From IMG/VR virus record IMGVR_UViG_3300049432_000020, positions 1 through 47,402 of that record: a DNA stretch of 47,402 nt. The stretch is one strand, 5' to 3'. Origin of the DNA: a virus. Positions within the stretch are counted from its first letter, which is position 1. The number at the start of each line of letters is the position of its first letter. Of the stretch, positions 30,894 through 39,953 are shown one piece after another. The notes beneath the pieces are model-generated. The model ran no database searches, was not told where the DNA came from, and worked only from the letters and a program-made list of their open reading frames with translations. Both the position numbers and the translations under genes were made by a program.

Positions 30894-32020
30894 TGAGCGA
30901 AGCGTTCGACGTCCCCGAGTTGGAGACCCTGCGGCTGATGCAGTCGGGCACCGAAGTCGACCTCGTCGACGCCGCGGTGACGCATATCCAGTCGGTCATG
31001 CCCGAATGGGTTCCACGTGGCGGGAACACCGAACTTGTCCTGCTCGAAGCGTTGGCGATCATGCTCGGCCCCGAGATCCTGTCGTTGCAGCTTGTCGGGC
31101 CGCGCGTGACGGAGCAGCTTGTCGGGTTGATGGGCACGGTCAGGTCTGAGGGCGTCGAAGCCCGCGGCCGGGTCGAGTTCACCGTGACCAACTCGAACCC
31201 GGTTCAGGTGATCCCGGCCGGCACCCGCCTGCGCCTGGCCCTTGATACGTCGATTGAGACCGTGGATCTGTTCACGACCGAAGACCTCAGCATTATCACG
31301 TCGGAAACCTTGACGGGTCAGGTCAACGTGATCGCCGACCGGATCGGGTCGATGCCGAACGGCTCACCGAACGGCGCGCCCCTGGCCGTCGTCGATAACC
31401 TGCCCTTCATCGAATCCGCCGCCCTCGCCGCCGCCTTGTTGGGCGGGTTGGACGAAGAAGACGACGACGTCTTCAACGGCCGCGCCGCCGCCACACTCGC
31501 CCGGCAAAACTCCACACTCGTTCACCCTGAGCAGTTCCAATACGCGGCCCTGTCCCGGGTCGGGATCGGCCGCGCCCTGACCCTGGACAACTACGACCCC
31601 GCCGCGCCCGGCGTCACGACTTACGGGCACGTCACGGTCGCCGTCGCGGATCTCGAAGGACAGGCCGTCGGCGAACCCACGATGACCGAAACCCGCAACG
31701 ACCTCGCCGAACAGGCCCTCGCGTCACTCTCGATCCATGTGATCGCCCCGACCTACACCCCCGTCGACATAGCCGTCACCGTCAAAGCGATGCCCGGCTG
31801 GGCGCCGGCTGACGTCGAAGCGTCCGTGACCGCCGCCCTGACCGCATGGATCAACCCCCTGACATGGGCATGGGAAGACGCCGCGACGCAGTTCGAGATC
31901 GTCACGATCGTCGGCAACGCCCCCGGCGTGCGGGAAGTCACCGCCGCCCCGGCGACGATCACCCTGACCGGCGTCGCACCCCTCCCCACCCTCGGCGACA
32001 TAACTGTGACGGTGATCTAA
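30893..32020 (+). CDS. Baseplate J-like wedge protein (375 aa)
   Basis: Family pattern of Mu gp47 / P2 gpJ: an N-terminal helical part (VTHIQSVMPEWVPRGGNTELVLLEALAIML), the strand region with VQVIPAGTRLRLALD, and the downstream PEQFQYAALSRVGIGRALTL. The C-terminal part is DIAVTVKAMPGWAPADVEAS, and it ends with the ITLTGVAPLPTLGDITVTVI strands. Forms the wedge that links hub and fibres. Confidence 0.93.
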   Translation: MSEAFDVPELETLRLMQSGTEVDLVDAAVTHIQSVMPEWVPRGGNTELVLLEALAIMLGPEILSLQLVGPRVTEQLVGLMGTVRSEGVEARGRVEFTVTNSNPVQVIPAGTRLRLALDTSIETVDLFTTEDLSIITSETLTGQVNVIADRIGSMPNGSPNGAPLAVVDNLPFIESAALAAALLGGLDEEDDDVFNGRAAATLARQNSTLVHPEQFQYAALSRVGIGRALTLDNYDPAAPGVTTYGHVTVAVADLEGQAVGEPTMTETRNDLAEQALASLSIHVIAPTYTPVDIAVTVKAMPGWAPADVEASVTAALTAWINPLTWAWEDAATQFEIVTIVGNAPGVREVTAAPATITLTGVAPLPTLGDITVTVI

Positions 32021-32021
32021 G

Positions 32022-33128
32022 GTGACCGTGACAGGCGTCCCCGTCCACTCATTCACGCTGCGCTGGTGGGAATCGCTGCCCGCCGCCTACCGGGCGGCTG
32101 ACGCGGTACAGGAAGCCCCGGGCCTGCTCTACCAGGTCGGGTTCAACTCCGAGCCGCTGTTCATCAAGGGACTCGACGGCTGGACCGTGACCCCGGTCGA
32201 GCAGGCCGAAGACTTCGTGACCCTGAAATTCACGCGGGCGTTCAGCATGATCGACGTCGCGCAGCCGGTCGTCTTTCAGGCCTGGTGGACCGCCGACGCC
32301 CCGGGCGCGACCCTGTCGTTGAACCTGGTCGACGGTGTCGGCCGTGACCTTGGGACGCATGACTTCGTTGACCTGGTCGAAGGCGACGGCGACGACACCC
32401 TGATAGGGACGCTCGCCGCGGCCGAACCGATCACGGCGACGCTGATTTTTGGGTCGCCGATCGATGACGGCGGTTTGCTCTTCAAGATCCGCGGCGTGAA
32501 CGTCGGGCACCGCGCCGTCGACTTCGACGCGCTGCCCGGCAACGTGATCTCGTCCCGCTACCCGCTGCTCAGGTATATGGAGGGCGTCGGGCAGATCGCC
32601 GGGCAGGTCCGCGACCTGTCCGACGGTTTGTGGGGCGGCGAGTTCCTGGAACCTGACAACACCCCCGACACCGCTTTGCGCTGGGTCGCGCAGATGATGG
32701 GCGTACCCAAGACCGTTCGCGACCTGCCGAGCGCCGATCTGCGCGCCTACCTCGTGGATCTCGCCGAGAACGGCCGGCCCGCGTCCGGCACGCGCCGGGA
32801 TATTGCGAACGCCGCCCGCCAGTTCCTTACCGGCACGAAGCAGACGGTCATGGTCCCGCACCCGACCCGGCTGCACTCACTGGTCATGCTCGTCAAGCAG
32901 GACGAACTACCCGGCGCCGACGTGGATCTCCCCGCCGCCCTCGCCACCCTGGTCGCCGGGGTCAGGGCGACCGGCGTCGTCCCTGCCGGACATGAACTCA
33001 CGGCTCAGGTCGCCGCCGCGTCGTGGGATGCCTGGGAAGCCTCCGCCGGCACGACCTGGACCGATCGTGAAGCCGCCGCCCGTACTTGGACCGAAGCCGA
33101 TTCGCTCGGCGTCACCATCGAAGAATAG
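32022..33128 (+). CDS. gpI-like tail protein (368 aa)
   Basis: GTG start after GATCTAAG. The second half has LLRYMEGVGQIAGQVRDLSDGLWGGEFL and DTALRWVAQMMGVPKTVRDLP, the hallmark of P2 gpI / Mu gp48 / XkdU proteins that follow baseplate J. The N-terminal 160 residues are an extra beta-domain not usual in the short forms. A Trp-rich C-terminus (SWDAWEASAGTTWTD) ends it. It probably attaches fibres to wedges. Confidence 0.85.
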   Translation: MTVTGVPVHSFTLRWWESLPAAYRAADAVQEAPGLLYQVGFNSEPLFIKGLDGWTVTPVEQAEDFVTLKFTRAFSMIDVAQPVVFQAWWTADAPGATLSLNLVDGVGRDLGTHDFVDLVEGDGDDTLIGTLAAAEPITATLIFGSPIDDGGLLFKIRGVNVGHRAVDFDALPGNVISSRYPLLRYMEGVGQIAGQVRDLSDGLWGGEFLEPDNTPDTALRWVAQMMGVPKTVRDLPSADLRAYLVDLAENGRPASGTRRDIANAARQFLTGTKQTVMVPHPTRLHSLVMLVKQDELPGADVDLPAALATLVAGVRATGVVPAGHELTAQVAAASWDAWEASAGTTWTDREAAARTWTEADSLGVTIEE

Positions 33129-33139
33129 GAAACCCGATC

Positions 33140-33565
33140 ATGGCAGACAGTACAGGGGTTCAGGTCTTCGTCGGCCCGGCGAACCAGTTGGAGCTAGGCG
33201 ACGTCGTGACCGGCCCGCCTGCGGTCACGTTGGAAACCGTCAGCGACCGGTTGCAACGGTTGCACCTGTCGATCCCGGCGCCGACGCAGGAAGTCATCGA
33301 TTCCGCCGCGGGGGCGCAGGTCGCGGCCGAAGCCGCCGCCCTCGACGCCGAAGCCGCGCAAACCGCGGCAGCAGCAGCAGCGGCGTCAGCCACCACGTCG
33401 GCGACCAGCGCCGCGGGATCACTCACCGCCGCGCAGACAGCGCAGGCAGCGGCGCAAGCAGCCGAAGCGGCGCTCACCGACGAAGCACTCGACGCCGCCG
33501 TGCTCCGGGTCATCACCCCCGCGACGCTGCTGATCGACACCGACGGAAGGCCCTACTTTGCCTAA
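33140..33565 (+). CDS. Ala-rich tail fibre segment protein (141 aa)
   Basis: The ATG at 33140 follows GGAAACC. The N-terminal 50 residues form a small domain. Residues about 55-115 are a long Ala/Gln/Glu helix (AGAQVAAEAAALDAEAAQTA...), typical of trimeric coiled-coil fibre shafts. It ends with LLIDTDGRPYFA, a tag shared with the next gene. Probably a tail-fibre connector. Confidence 0.75.
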   Translation: MADSTGVQVFVGPANQLELGDVVTGPPAVTLETVSDRLQRLHLSIPAPTQEVIDSAAGAQVAAEAAALDAEAAQTAAAAAAASATTSATSAAGSLTAAQTAQAAAQAAEAALTDEALDAAVLRVITPATLLIDTDGRPYFA

Positions 33566-33950
33566 CGTCCGCTTCTACCGCACCACCCTGACCAGTACCG
33601 GGGCGCACGTCCCCGCGACCGGGCGCATCAGGTTCAGACCATCGAAGCGGCTCACGATCGAAGGCGCACCCGACAACGTCGTGACCCCGGCGCCGTTCAC
33701 CGAACCCTTCGTCGCGGGACTGGTCGAAGTCACCATCGCCGCGACGTCCCCCGGCTGGGCGTGGCGGGTCGACGAGTCCGTCGACGGCGTCCGCGACGAA
33801 ACCTATTTCGTCATCGTGCCCGACGTTCCCGGCCCGCTCGACGACACCGACCTCGTCAGGGTCCACCCGGGAATCCTGACACCCAACCCCGCGCCCGCTG
33901 ACGCCGTCACGTTCCTGCTCGACACCGACGGCCGACCCTACTTCTCCTAA
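33558..33950 (+). CDS. Small fibre-associated beta protein (130 aa)
   Basis: The TTG at 33558 is used as start, overlapping the previous gene by 8 bp and preceded by GGAAGG. The product is beta-rich (VEVTIAATSPGWAWRVDESV; RDETYFVIVPDVPGPLDDTD) and ends LLDTDGRPYFS, nearly the same tag as its neighbour. Probably a fibre or baseplate connector. Confidence 0.7.
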   Translation: MPNVRFYRTTLTSTGAHVPATGRIRFRPSKRLTIEGAPDNVVTPAPFTEPFVAGLVEVTIAATSPGWAWRVDESVDGVRDETYFVIVPDVPGPLDDTDLVRVHPGILTPNPAPADAVTFLLDTDGRPYFS

Positions 33951-33970
33951 CCCCCTGAAAGGGCTTCATC

Positions 33971-35866
33971 ATGGTTGCACCCGCTAGCAAACGAATCCTG
34001 CTCGAATCCGACAAGGCCGCGGCGAACGGTGTCGCGACGCTCGGCGCCGACTCGAAGATCCCCGACGGGCAGTTCCCGACCCGGCTCGGCACGCCGGCAC
34101 TCGACGCGAAATATCAGTCGGTCGAGAACGCCCCCGTTAACGCCGTCATCCACGGCGCCGACCCTACCGGGACAAGCGACTCGACCGCCGCGATTCAGGC
34201 CGCAATCAACAAAGCCGCCGCCACCGCTGGGCTCGGGTCCGGCGCCCGGAAAGTCGTACTGCCCGGCACGTCGCTGCTCGCGCAGGCGACCTACCGCATC
34301 GACGGCCGGGTCGTGATCCCGAAATTCGTCACCCTCGAAGGCGAATCGTCGATGATCACGATCAAATGCGGCACGGCAACAGCAGGCATCGACGTCGGCG
34401 ACGGCGTGAACGTCCCCTACCAGTCCGAACTAAACAACATCACGATCAACGCGAACTTCATCGCGAACAACCCGCTGGTCTACAACAAGGTCTCGGAACT
34501 CTATTCCGAGCGTATTTTCGTTACGAACATCACCGACGCCGGGCAGGGCATCAAGGTCGTCGACTGCCTCGGCCTGACACTGAACAAGCCCTCGATCTCG
34601 CGGAACAGCGTGCAGCCGCACGGCATCGGCGTCGGTATCCGGGTCACCGGGTCGTCGGCCGGGTTCATCGTGATCCGCGATCAGAACTTCTTCAACCTGA
34701 AAGACGCGATCCGCTTCGAAACGGGCTGCTCGAACATGGTCGTCGACGCCGGCTGGAACGAATGGATCACGAACTACATGACCGTCGCGACGACCGCGTT
34801 CGCGTCGTTCGGGCAACTGATCACCGATCACGGTCACTTCACCGGGACCGACCCGACACACCGCCTGTTCAACCTCGAAAAGGCTGACAACGGCATCACC
34901 ATCAATAAGGCGCGATGGTTTCAGTCCTGGTTCATCGGCGCGGCCACGAACTCGGCACTGATCGACCTGTCGGCCGTCCCGAACACGGCCGGCACGACTG
35001 ACTTCGCGATCGACGAATGCTCATGGAACCTCGGCGCGTCCGCGACGATCCTCGCGAAGCACGCTTCGACGCCCTGGTATCAGACCTATGTGCGGATCAG
35101 GAACTTTAAATCGATGCCGTTCGCGAAGCTTCCCGTCCACGGCGCAGACTGCCAGGTGACGGCCGAGTCGTCGCTGGGCTGGAACCGGTACGCGAACGGC
35201 CTGTCGGTGAACGGCGACCCTGCCCGCGTCGACGGTCACGTCAAATGGAACGCCGCGACAAAACGCATGCAGGTCGACACCACGAACACCGGGTCATACT
35301 CGGATATCCCGGTCGTGGGCGATTACTCGTCGGCGTCTTCCGTGGCGGGCCTGAACGCCGTGTTCGCCACTGGCAGCTACTACACGCCCCGCGGGGCGCG
35401 CAGTGCGTTCGCGGCAACGGCTGACCGGCTGACTGTCGTCCCGTTCCATGTCCCGAAGAATCAGCAGTTCATTAGGATCGGCGCCGAAGTCACGGTCGCG
35501 GCTGCGGCGTCGTCGATCCGGCTGGGTATTTACAACATCGGCTCCAACGGCCTGCCGACGACCCTGGTACTGGATGCCGGGACGATCGATTCGTCAACGA
35601 CGGGCGCGAAGGAACTAACGATCGATGTGACCCTGCCGGGCGGCCTGTATGGCCTGGCGGCGGTCGCGCAGGGCGGCGCCCCGACGGTCAGGACGATCAC
35701 GGGCGGCGGCGGGCTGGACGTCGGGAACGGGTCGCTCGCATCGTCGACGCAGTCGAACCCGAACACAGGGTTCTACGCGGCGGGCGTGTCCGGGCCGCTG
35801 CCGGCGACTTTCTCCCTGACCGACCGGTCGCTGTCCCCGATGCTGGTCGCGTTGCGCACCGCGTAG
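33971..35866 (+). CDS. Tailspike with pectate-lyase-like beta-helix (631 aa)
   Basis: After an N-terminal connector of about 55 residues (including LGADSKIPDGQFPTRLG) comes the classic spike start AVIHGADPTGTSDSTAAIQA, then right-handed beta-helix repeats to about residue 440 (TLEGESSMITIKCG; SELNNITINANFIANN; CLGLTLNKPSISRNS). The C-terminal 190 residues form a beta-sandwich (RIGAEVTVAAAASSIRLGIY; GGLYGLAAVAQGGAPTV), perhaps a receptor-binding head. It probably binds or cleaves a cell-surface glycan. Last gene of the late region. Confidence 0.88.
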   Translation: MVAPASKRILLESDKAAANGVATLGADSKIPDGQFPTRLGTPALDAKYQSVENAPVNAVIHGADPTGTSDSTAAIQAAINKAAATAGLGSGARKVVLPGTSLLAQATYRIDGRVVIPKFVTLEGESSMITIKCGTATAGIDVGDGVNVPYQSELNNITINANFIANNPLVYNKVSELYSERIFVTNITDAGQGIKVVDCLGLTLNKPSISRNSVQPHGIGVGIRVTGSSAGFIVIRDQNFFNLKDAIRFETGCSNMVVDAGWNEWITNYMTVATTAFASFGQLITDHGHFTGTDPTHRLFNLEKADNGITINKARWFQSWFIGAATNSALIDLSAVPNTAGTTDFAIDECSWNLGASATILAKHASTPWYQTYVRIRNFKSMPFAKLPVHGADCQVTAESSLGWNRYANGLSVNGDPARVDGHVKWNAATKRMQVDTTNTGSYSDIPVVGDYSSASSVAGLNAVFATGSYYTPRGARSAFAATADRLTVVPFHVPKNQQFIRIGAEVTVAAAASSIRLGIYNIGSNGLPTTLVLDAGTIDSSTTGAKELTIDVTLPGGLYGLAAVAQGGAPTVRTITGGGGLDVGNGSLASSTQSNPNTGFYAAGVSGPLPATFSLTDRSLSPMLVALRTA

Positions 35867-35873
35867 GAATGCC

Positions 35874-35914
35874 CGAAGGCCCGCCCCGTGATCAGTGGGG
35901 GCGGGCCTTCGTTT
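35874..35914 (+). terminator. Intrinsic terminator at the end of the late region
   Basis: A perfect 14-bp stem, 35874-35887 with 35898-35911 (CGAAGGCCCGCCCC and its complement), followed by TTTC. It separates late structural genes from the early block. Confidence 0.92.
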
Positions 35915-36019
35915 CACCCGACATAGGTGTTGTCGCCAGACCTTTCTACTGTAGCGCGCGGCGTTGACACGCGCCTTCCCCCGGCCGGTATCACGATCCT
36001 GCGATTGTCGTGTTTGGGC

Positions 36020-36066
36020 TTGCGGTCATCGTAATAACACGCTAGGTTTGTTCTAGCGGTTAAATA
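36020..36066 (+). promoter_or_regulatory. Operator-type promoter of the recombination genes
   Basis: TTGCGG (36020-36025), a 17-bp spacer containing GTAATAA (36031-36037), and TAGGTT (36043-36048), followed by operator GTTCTAGC-G-GTTAAATA (36050-36066). The leader to the ATG at 36109 includes GAAAGGAA. Nothing else was seen in the 242-bp gap 35867-36108 apart from the terminator. Confidence 0.8.
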
Positions 36067-36108
36067 CATGAAGCCGCTGAAACAAAGTAACCGAAAGGAA
36101 TTGTCGCC

Positions 36109-36471
36109 ATGTTGCCAGACCGGGCAGACACCGCCGCAGTCGTCACCGAAGCCGTCAACAAAGCCGCCGAATACTGGGGCACCGAGTTCGACACCGAACA
36201 CACCGAACTGAACAAACTCCACGTCGCCGACATAGTCATCACCCGCGCCGAATTTCAGGAACTCGTCGAAGCCCGCATCGCGATCGACTGGGCAGACCAG
36301 CACGCCGACCTGACCCGCTACGGCGGTTCGGATAACGCAGACTGGTTCACCCGCTCCGAGTTCATCCGGGAACAGCGCGAAGAATGGTTCGGGCCGATCA
36401 TGCACCGCGTCGTCACCCGGACCCGCACCCGCCGCCAGTTCGAGACCGACGACCTGATGGTCGCGGCGTGA
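36109..36471 (+). CDS. Hypothetical early protein (120 aa)
   Basis: An acidic, helical 120-aa protein (AAVVTEAVNKAAEYWGTEFD; ITRAEFQELVEARIAIDWAD; FIREQREEWFGPIMHRVVTR), first in the block driven by the promoter at 36020. No family recognised. The stop overlaps the next GTG by 4 bp. Confidence 0.75.
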   Translation: MLPDRADTAAVVTEAVNKAAEYWGTEFDTEHTELNKLHVADIVITRAEFQELVEARIAIDWADQHADLTRYGGSDNADWFTRSEFIREQREEWFGPIMHRVVTRTRTRRQFETDDLMVAA

Positions 36472-36584
36472 AGGGCCTGCGCCTGACCGCCCGCGGCGAG
36501 ACCGTCGTCGCCGCCGCCAAACTTTTTTGCATCGCCGTGACGCTTATCTGCGCGTGGGCGATCCTGACCATGATCGGACTGTGA
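36468..36584 (+). CDS. Single-span membrane peptide (38 aa)
   Basis: GTG at 36468 overlaps the previous stop (GTGA). After a basic N-terminus (KGLRLTARGE), one hydrophobic stretch reads LFCIAVTLICAWAILTMIGL. Too short for a domain. Possibly an inner-membrane host-interaction peptide. Confidence 0.55.
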   Translation: MKGLRLTARGETVVAAAKLFCIAVTLICAWAILTMIGL

Positions 36585-36588
36585 CCCC

Positions 36589-37413
36589 ATGAGCTTGCGT
36601 TTCCTACCCAAGTCCCACCAGTACCGCATGACCGCCCACCCCGGCCCGGCACACAAGACCGACAACCCTGAACTGCGGGCGACCGGCGCGACGACCATCA
36701 TCGGCGGCGGCATCCCGAAACCCAACCTGATCTACTGGGCCGGGAAGACCGTCGCCGAATACGTCCGCGACAACCCGGCCGAAGTCGAACTGCTCCGCAA
36801 CCGCGACGACCTCGACATGGTCACCGAACTCGCGAAGGTACCCAACCAGGTCCGCGACGCGGCTGGCGTCCGCGGGACCGAGATCCACGACTACGCCGAA
36901 GACCTGCTCCACGGCCGCGAAGTCGAAGTACCCGACGAACTGCGCCCCTACGTCGACGGCTACCTGAAGCTGATCGACGAATGGGACATAACCCCGGTCC
37001 TGACCGAAACGTCGGTCGGGAACCGGAAGGACTGGTACGTCGGCCGGCTCGACTCCATCGTCCGCATCGGGGCGCTCGGGAACTGCCTGGTCCTGCTCGA
37101 CTGGAAGACCAGCCGCGGCGTGTACGGCGAAACCGCGCTGCAGACCGCCGCCTACGCGAAGGCCGAGTTCTACGTCACCGACGAAGACCCGAACACCGAG
37201 ATCCCGCTGCCCCTGGTCGACCGGACGATGGTCTGCCACATCACCCCCGACGGGTCATTCCTGTATGACCTGGCCCGCAACCGGGTCGAGATCGACCGTC
37301 ACTACGACCTGTTCATCGCCGCTGCTTTCACCGCGAAGACGGCGAAGGAACGCGACAGCATCATAACCGAACCACTCGAACTCCCAACCCATGAAATGAG
37401 CGCCGCAGCATGA
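36589..37413 (+). CDS. Cas4/RecB-like PD-(D/E)XK exonuclease (274 aa)
   Basis: Nuclease core: D155 in GRLDSIVRIG, D171-W-K173 in VLLDWKTSRG, and the RecB-family motif IV Q185-T-A-A-Y189, in the correct order and spacing. No Fe-S cysteine cluster typical of Cas4 was seen, so it is a RecB-like or YqaJ-type phage exonuclease. It probably resects double-strand ends to load RecT, whose gene overlaps its end by 4 bp. Confidence 0.85.
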   Translation: MSLRFLPKSHQYRMTAHPGPAHKTDNPELRATGATTIIGGGIPKPNLIYWAGKTVAEYVRDNPAEVELLRNRDDLDMVTELAKVPNQVRDAAGVRGTEIHDYAEDLLHGREVEVPDELRPYVDGYLKLIDEWDITPVLTETSVGNRKDWYVGRLDSIVRIGALGNCLVLLDWKTSRGVYGETALQTAAYAKAEFYVTDEDPNTEIPLPLVDRTMVCHITPDGSFLYDLARNRVEIDRHYDLFIAAAFTAKTAKERDSIITEPLELPTHEMSAAA

Positions 37414-38453
37414 CCGAACTCGCCCTGAACCCCGCCGCTAACGCAGCCCTCGCCGCCCCGTCCGCGGCTGTTGTTGACCTGCAGATGTGGGCGTCTGAAC
37501 TGACCGCCGCCTACAGCATCGGCAAGGCCCTCGCGTCGACCGACTTCGTCCCCGCCTCGTTGAAGACACAGTCAGGCGGGCGTCCGAAAGAGTTGGAGCA
37601 GGTCGCCGAGAACGTCGCCGCCTGCATCCTCGCCGGCAAGGCCCTCGGCCTGGACCCGATGAACTCCATTCAGAACATCTTCGTCGTGCACGGCCGGCCC
37701 GCGATGTACGCCCGGACTATGGCCGCGCTGGTCATGGCCGCGGGTCATGAGATCCGCCGCGCCGAAGCGACCGAGCAGCGCGTGATCTACCGTGGCCGTC
37801 GTAAGGGCGAGACCGAGTGGACCGAAGTCGAATGGACGATCGCCCGCGCCACGAAGGCCGGGTACATGACGAACAAGAAGTACCAGACCGACCCGATCGC
37901 GATGCTGACCGCGAAGTGCCAGTCTGAGATTTGCCGGGTCATCGCCCCGGACGTGCTGACCGGTATCGCCGCGACGTCGGTCGAAGAAGTCGAGTTGGAT
38001 GATCTCGGCGAAGTCACCACCGACGCCCCCGCAGCGGCCCCGGCGAAGGCGAAGGTGCAGCGCAAGATCCGCCAGGCACCCGCCCCGGTCGCCCCGGCTG
38101 CGGTCGCTGAAGCGCCCCGCGACGACGAGCCTGTCGACGACGAAGCCGACGCCCTTGCCGAAGCCGCCGACGACACGACCGGCGAACTGCCCGAACCCGA
38201 GCAGGGCGAACAGGTCGAGCAGTCCGAATGGGTGGACGAAAACCAGCCCGGGCCGCTCTGCTCGGCAGACCAGCAAAAGGGCTTGCAGGAAGCCCTGAAG
38301 GCCGCTGGCTACAACGGCCGGGTCAACATCATGAACCGGGTCAGCGAACACGTTGGCCGGGCCGTCGCCGCGTCGAAGGAACTCACCGCGATCGAAGCCG
38401 AAGAACTAACACTCGTGCTGCTTGCCGAAGCATCAGCCCCCGGCGCGGCATGA
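37410..38453 (+). CDS. RecT-family single-strand annealing protein (347 aa)
   Basis: The core region about 60-200 has the RecT pattern: ENVAACILAGKALGLDPMNS, QNIFVVHGRPAMYARTMAAL, and IARATKAGYMTNKKYQTDPI followed by MLTAKCQSEICRVIAPDVL. The C-terminal half is an acidic, Pro/Ala-rich linker ending in a small helical domain (SADQQKGLQEALKAAGYNG). It anneals single strands made by the neighbouring exonuclease, giving RecE/RecT-type recombination and concatemer formation. Confidence 0.88.
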   Translation: MTELALNPAANAALAAPSAAVVDLQMWASELTAAYSIGKALASTDFVPASLKTQSGGRPKELEQVAENVAACILAGKALGLDPMNSIQNIFVVHGRPAMYARTMAALVMAAGHEIRRAEATEQRVIYRGRRKGETEWTEVEWTIARATKAGYMTNKKYQTDPIAMLTAKCQSEICRVIAPDVLTGIAATSVEEVELDDLGEVTTDAPAAAPAKAKVQRKIRQAPAPVAPAAVAEAPRDDEPVDDEADALAEAADDTTGELPEPEQGEQVEQSEWVDENQPGPLCSADQQKGLQEALKAAGYNGRVNIMNRVSEHVGRAVAASKELTAIEAEELTLVLLAEASAPGAA

Positions 38454-38692
38454 CCATGACCGAATCGAACCGCGGGCCGGGCTACCAAAAAGGATCAGCC
38501 CGGCCCGCGGCCAAACTCACCGAAGCCGACGTCGAACAGATCCGCCAGGACGCCGCCCACGGCATGACGCAACGCGCGATCGCCGACGCCTACGGCATCA
38601 GCCAAGGCCTAGTCAGCGGCATCGTCAACGGCAGGCGTTGGAAGCACGCCGACGGCCCGATCAGACTCACCAGCGAACAGGAAACGAATTGA
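38450..38692 (+). CDS. Small HTH protein (80 aa)
   Basis: Residues 24-62 (AKLTEADVEQIRQDAAHGMT, QRAIADAYGISQGLVSGIVN) form a textbook helix-turn-helix with the following GRRWKH, as in small phage regulators and homing-endonuclease DNA-binding modules (IENR1-like). The ATG overlaps the recT stop; a second ATG lies two codons on. Possible regulator of the recombination genes. Confidence 0.75.
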   Translation: MTMTESNRGPGYQKGSARPAAKLTEADVEQIRQDAAHGMTQRAIADAYGISQGLVSGIVNGRRWKHADGPIRLTSEQETN

Positions 38693-38943
38693 CCCGCCCA
38701 CCACGTAACGCCTACATCCCCGGACAGCCGCTACACCCCAACCTGCACACCGTCGGCCGGCCCGTGACCCTGTTCATCCCCGGCGCCGAACTCATGGAAG
38801 CCGGGCACGTCGCCCGCGTCAACATCATCGACGACGTCGACCTCAGATACGACATACGGGTCAGCAGCGGCGCAACCTACCGCGACGTCAAGCTCGGCAC
38901 GCTGATGAACCCGCAGCCCAACACCTTCGTATTCGCACCCTAG
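38689..38943 (+). CDS. Hypothetical protein (84 aa)
   Basis: A TTG start at 38689 overlaps the previous stop and has AGGAAAC upstream. The product (LHTVGRPVTLFIPGAELMEA; VNIIDDVDLRYDIRVSSGAT; NTFVFAP) looks like a small beta-barrel. Function unknown. Confidence 0.65.
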   Translation: MTRPPRNAYIPGQPLHPNLHTVGRPVTLFIPGAELMEAGHVARVNIIDDVDLRYDIRVSSGATYRDVKLGTLMNPQPNTFVFAP

Positions 38944-38958
38944 ACAGGACAAAACAAC

Positions 38959-39504
38959 ATGGCAGGCGAGACCACGCTGACACTGATCGGCAACCTGACG
39001 AACGACCCCGAACTGCGGTTCACCCCGAGCGGCGCCGCCGTCGCGAACTTCACCGTCGCTTCAACCCCGAAGACCTTCGACCGGAACAGCAACGAATGGA
39101 AAGACGGCGAGACCCTGTTCATGCGGTGCGCCGCGTGGAAGGAACTCGGCGAGAACGTCGCCGAGTCCCTGACGAAGGGCATGCGTGTCGTCGTGACGGG
39201 GCGGCTGAAGTCCCGCACCTATGACACGAAGGAAGGCGAGAAGCGCACGGTCATGGAACTCGAAATCGACGAGATCGGCCCGTCACTGCGCTGGGCGACG
39301 GCGAAGGTCGCGCGCGCTAACCGCCAGGCAGGCGGCTCGGGCGGCTTCAGCGGCAACACCGGCCAGGGCAGTAACGGCGGCGGCTCATGGGGCGGCAACA
39401 AGCCGGCGACCAGTCAGCCGGCCGAAGATCCCTGGGCGACCCCCGGCAGCAGCGCGAACGCGGGCGGCTGGGGCAACGGCCCCGAGTCCGAGCCGCCCTT
39501 CTAA
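38959..39504 (+). CDS. ssb: Single-stranded DNA-binding protein (181 aa)
   Basis: The N-terminal 110 residues form the SSB OB fold ([60 protein letters not shown]). A Gly/Ser/Asn-rich linker leads to a final PESEPPF, a variant of the protein-interacting acidic tip. It coats single strands in replication and RecT recombination. Phage SSBs of this length are common. Confidence 0.95.
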   Translation: MAGETTLTLIGNLTNDPELRFTPSGAAVANFTVASTPKTFDRNSNEWKDGETLFMRCAAWKELGENVAESLTKGMRVVVTGRLKSRTYDTKEGEKRTVMELEIDEIGPSLRWATAKVARANRQAGGSGGFSGNTGQGSNGGGSWGGNKPATSQPAEDPWATPGSSANAGGWGNGPESEPPF

Positions 39505-39511
39505 GCCGTCA

Positions 39512-39543
39512 TCCCACACGCGCCGACGCCAGCGGCGCACCAT
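39512..39543 (+). promoter_or_regulatory. Late-type promoter j (before nrdH)
   Basis: TCCCACAC at 39512 and CACCAT at 39538-39543. The predicted start near 39550 leaves a 77-nt leader to the nrdH ATG. It is one of two late-type copies found in the early region. Confidence 0.6.
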
Positions 39544-39626
39544 CACCTATAGAGACGACGGGCATGCGTTCTTCCACACGCGGCCCGTCGTCTGGCCCAT
39601 CCCCCGAACACCTGAAAGTCGCCTGA

Positions 39627-39953
39627 ATGGAACCCGACATTATGCCCCGCGAAAGCGAAGTCAGCATCACCCTTTACTCGCAGCCTGGTTGTGTCCAGTG
39701 CAACGCGATCAAACGCAAGTTCAAGGCCGAAGGGCTGGTCGAAGGCGAAGACTTCACCATCGTCGACGTGTCCCTGCCCGAGAACGAAGGCGACCTGCTC
39801 GCGATCAAGTCACTCGGCTACCTGAAGGTACCGGTCACGTTCGTCAACGACGACCACTTCGAAGGCTACGACGTGAACAAGATCGCCGACGCGATCGCCC
39901 GGCAGCGCCGCACGAAGCTGCATGTCGTACCCGACCTGGCCGTCGCCGTATGA
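39627..39953 (+). CDS. nrdH: NrdH-like glutaredoxin (108 aa)
   Basis: A thioredoxin-fold redoxin with the active-site pair C22-V-Q-C25 after ITLYSQPG, the cis-Pro region YLKVPVTFVND, and the typical C-terminal helix. NrdH proteins donate electrons to class Ib ribonucleotide reductase and so raise dNTP supply. No phage reductase gene was seen, so it would serve the host enzyme. An internal ATG at 39642 is an alternative start. Confidence 0.9.
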   Translation: MEPDIMPRESEVSITLYSQPGCVQCNAIKRKFKAEGLVEGEDFTIVDVSLPENEGDLLAIKSLGYLKVPVTFVNDDHFEGYDVNKIADAIARQRRTKLHVVPDLAVAV

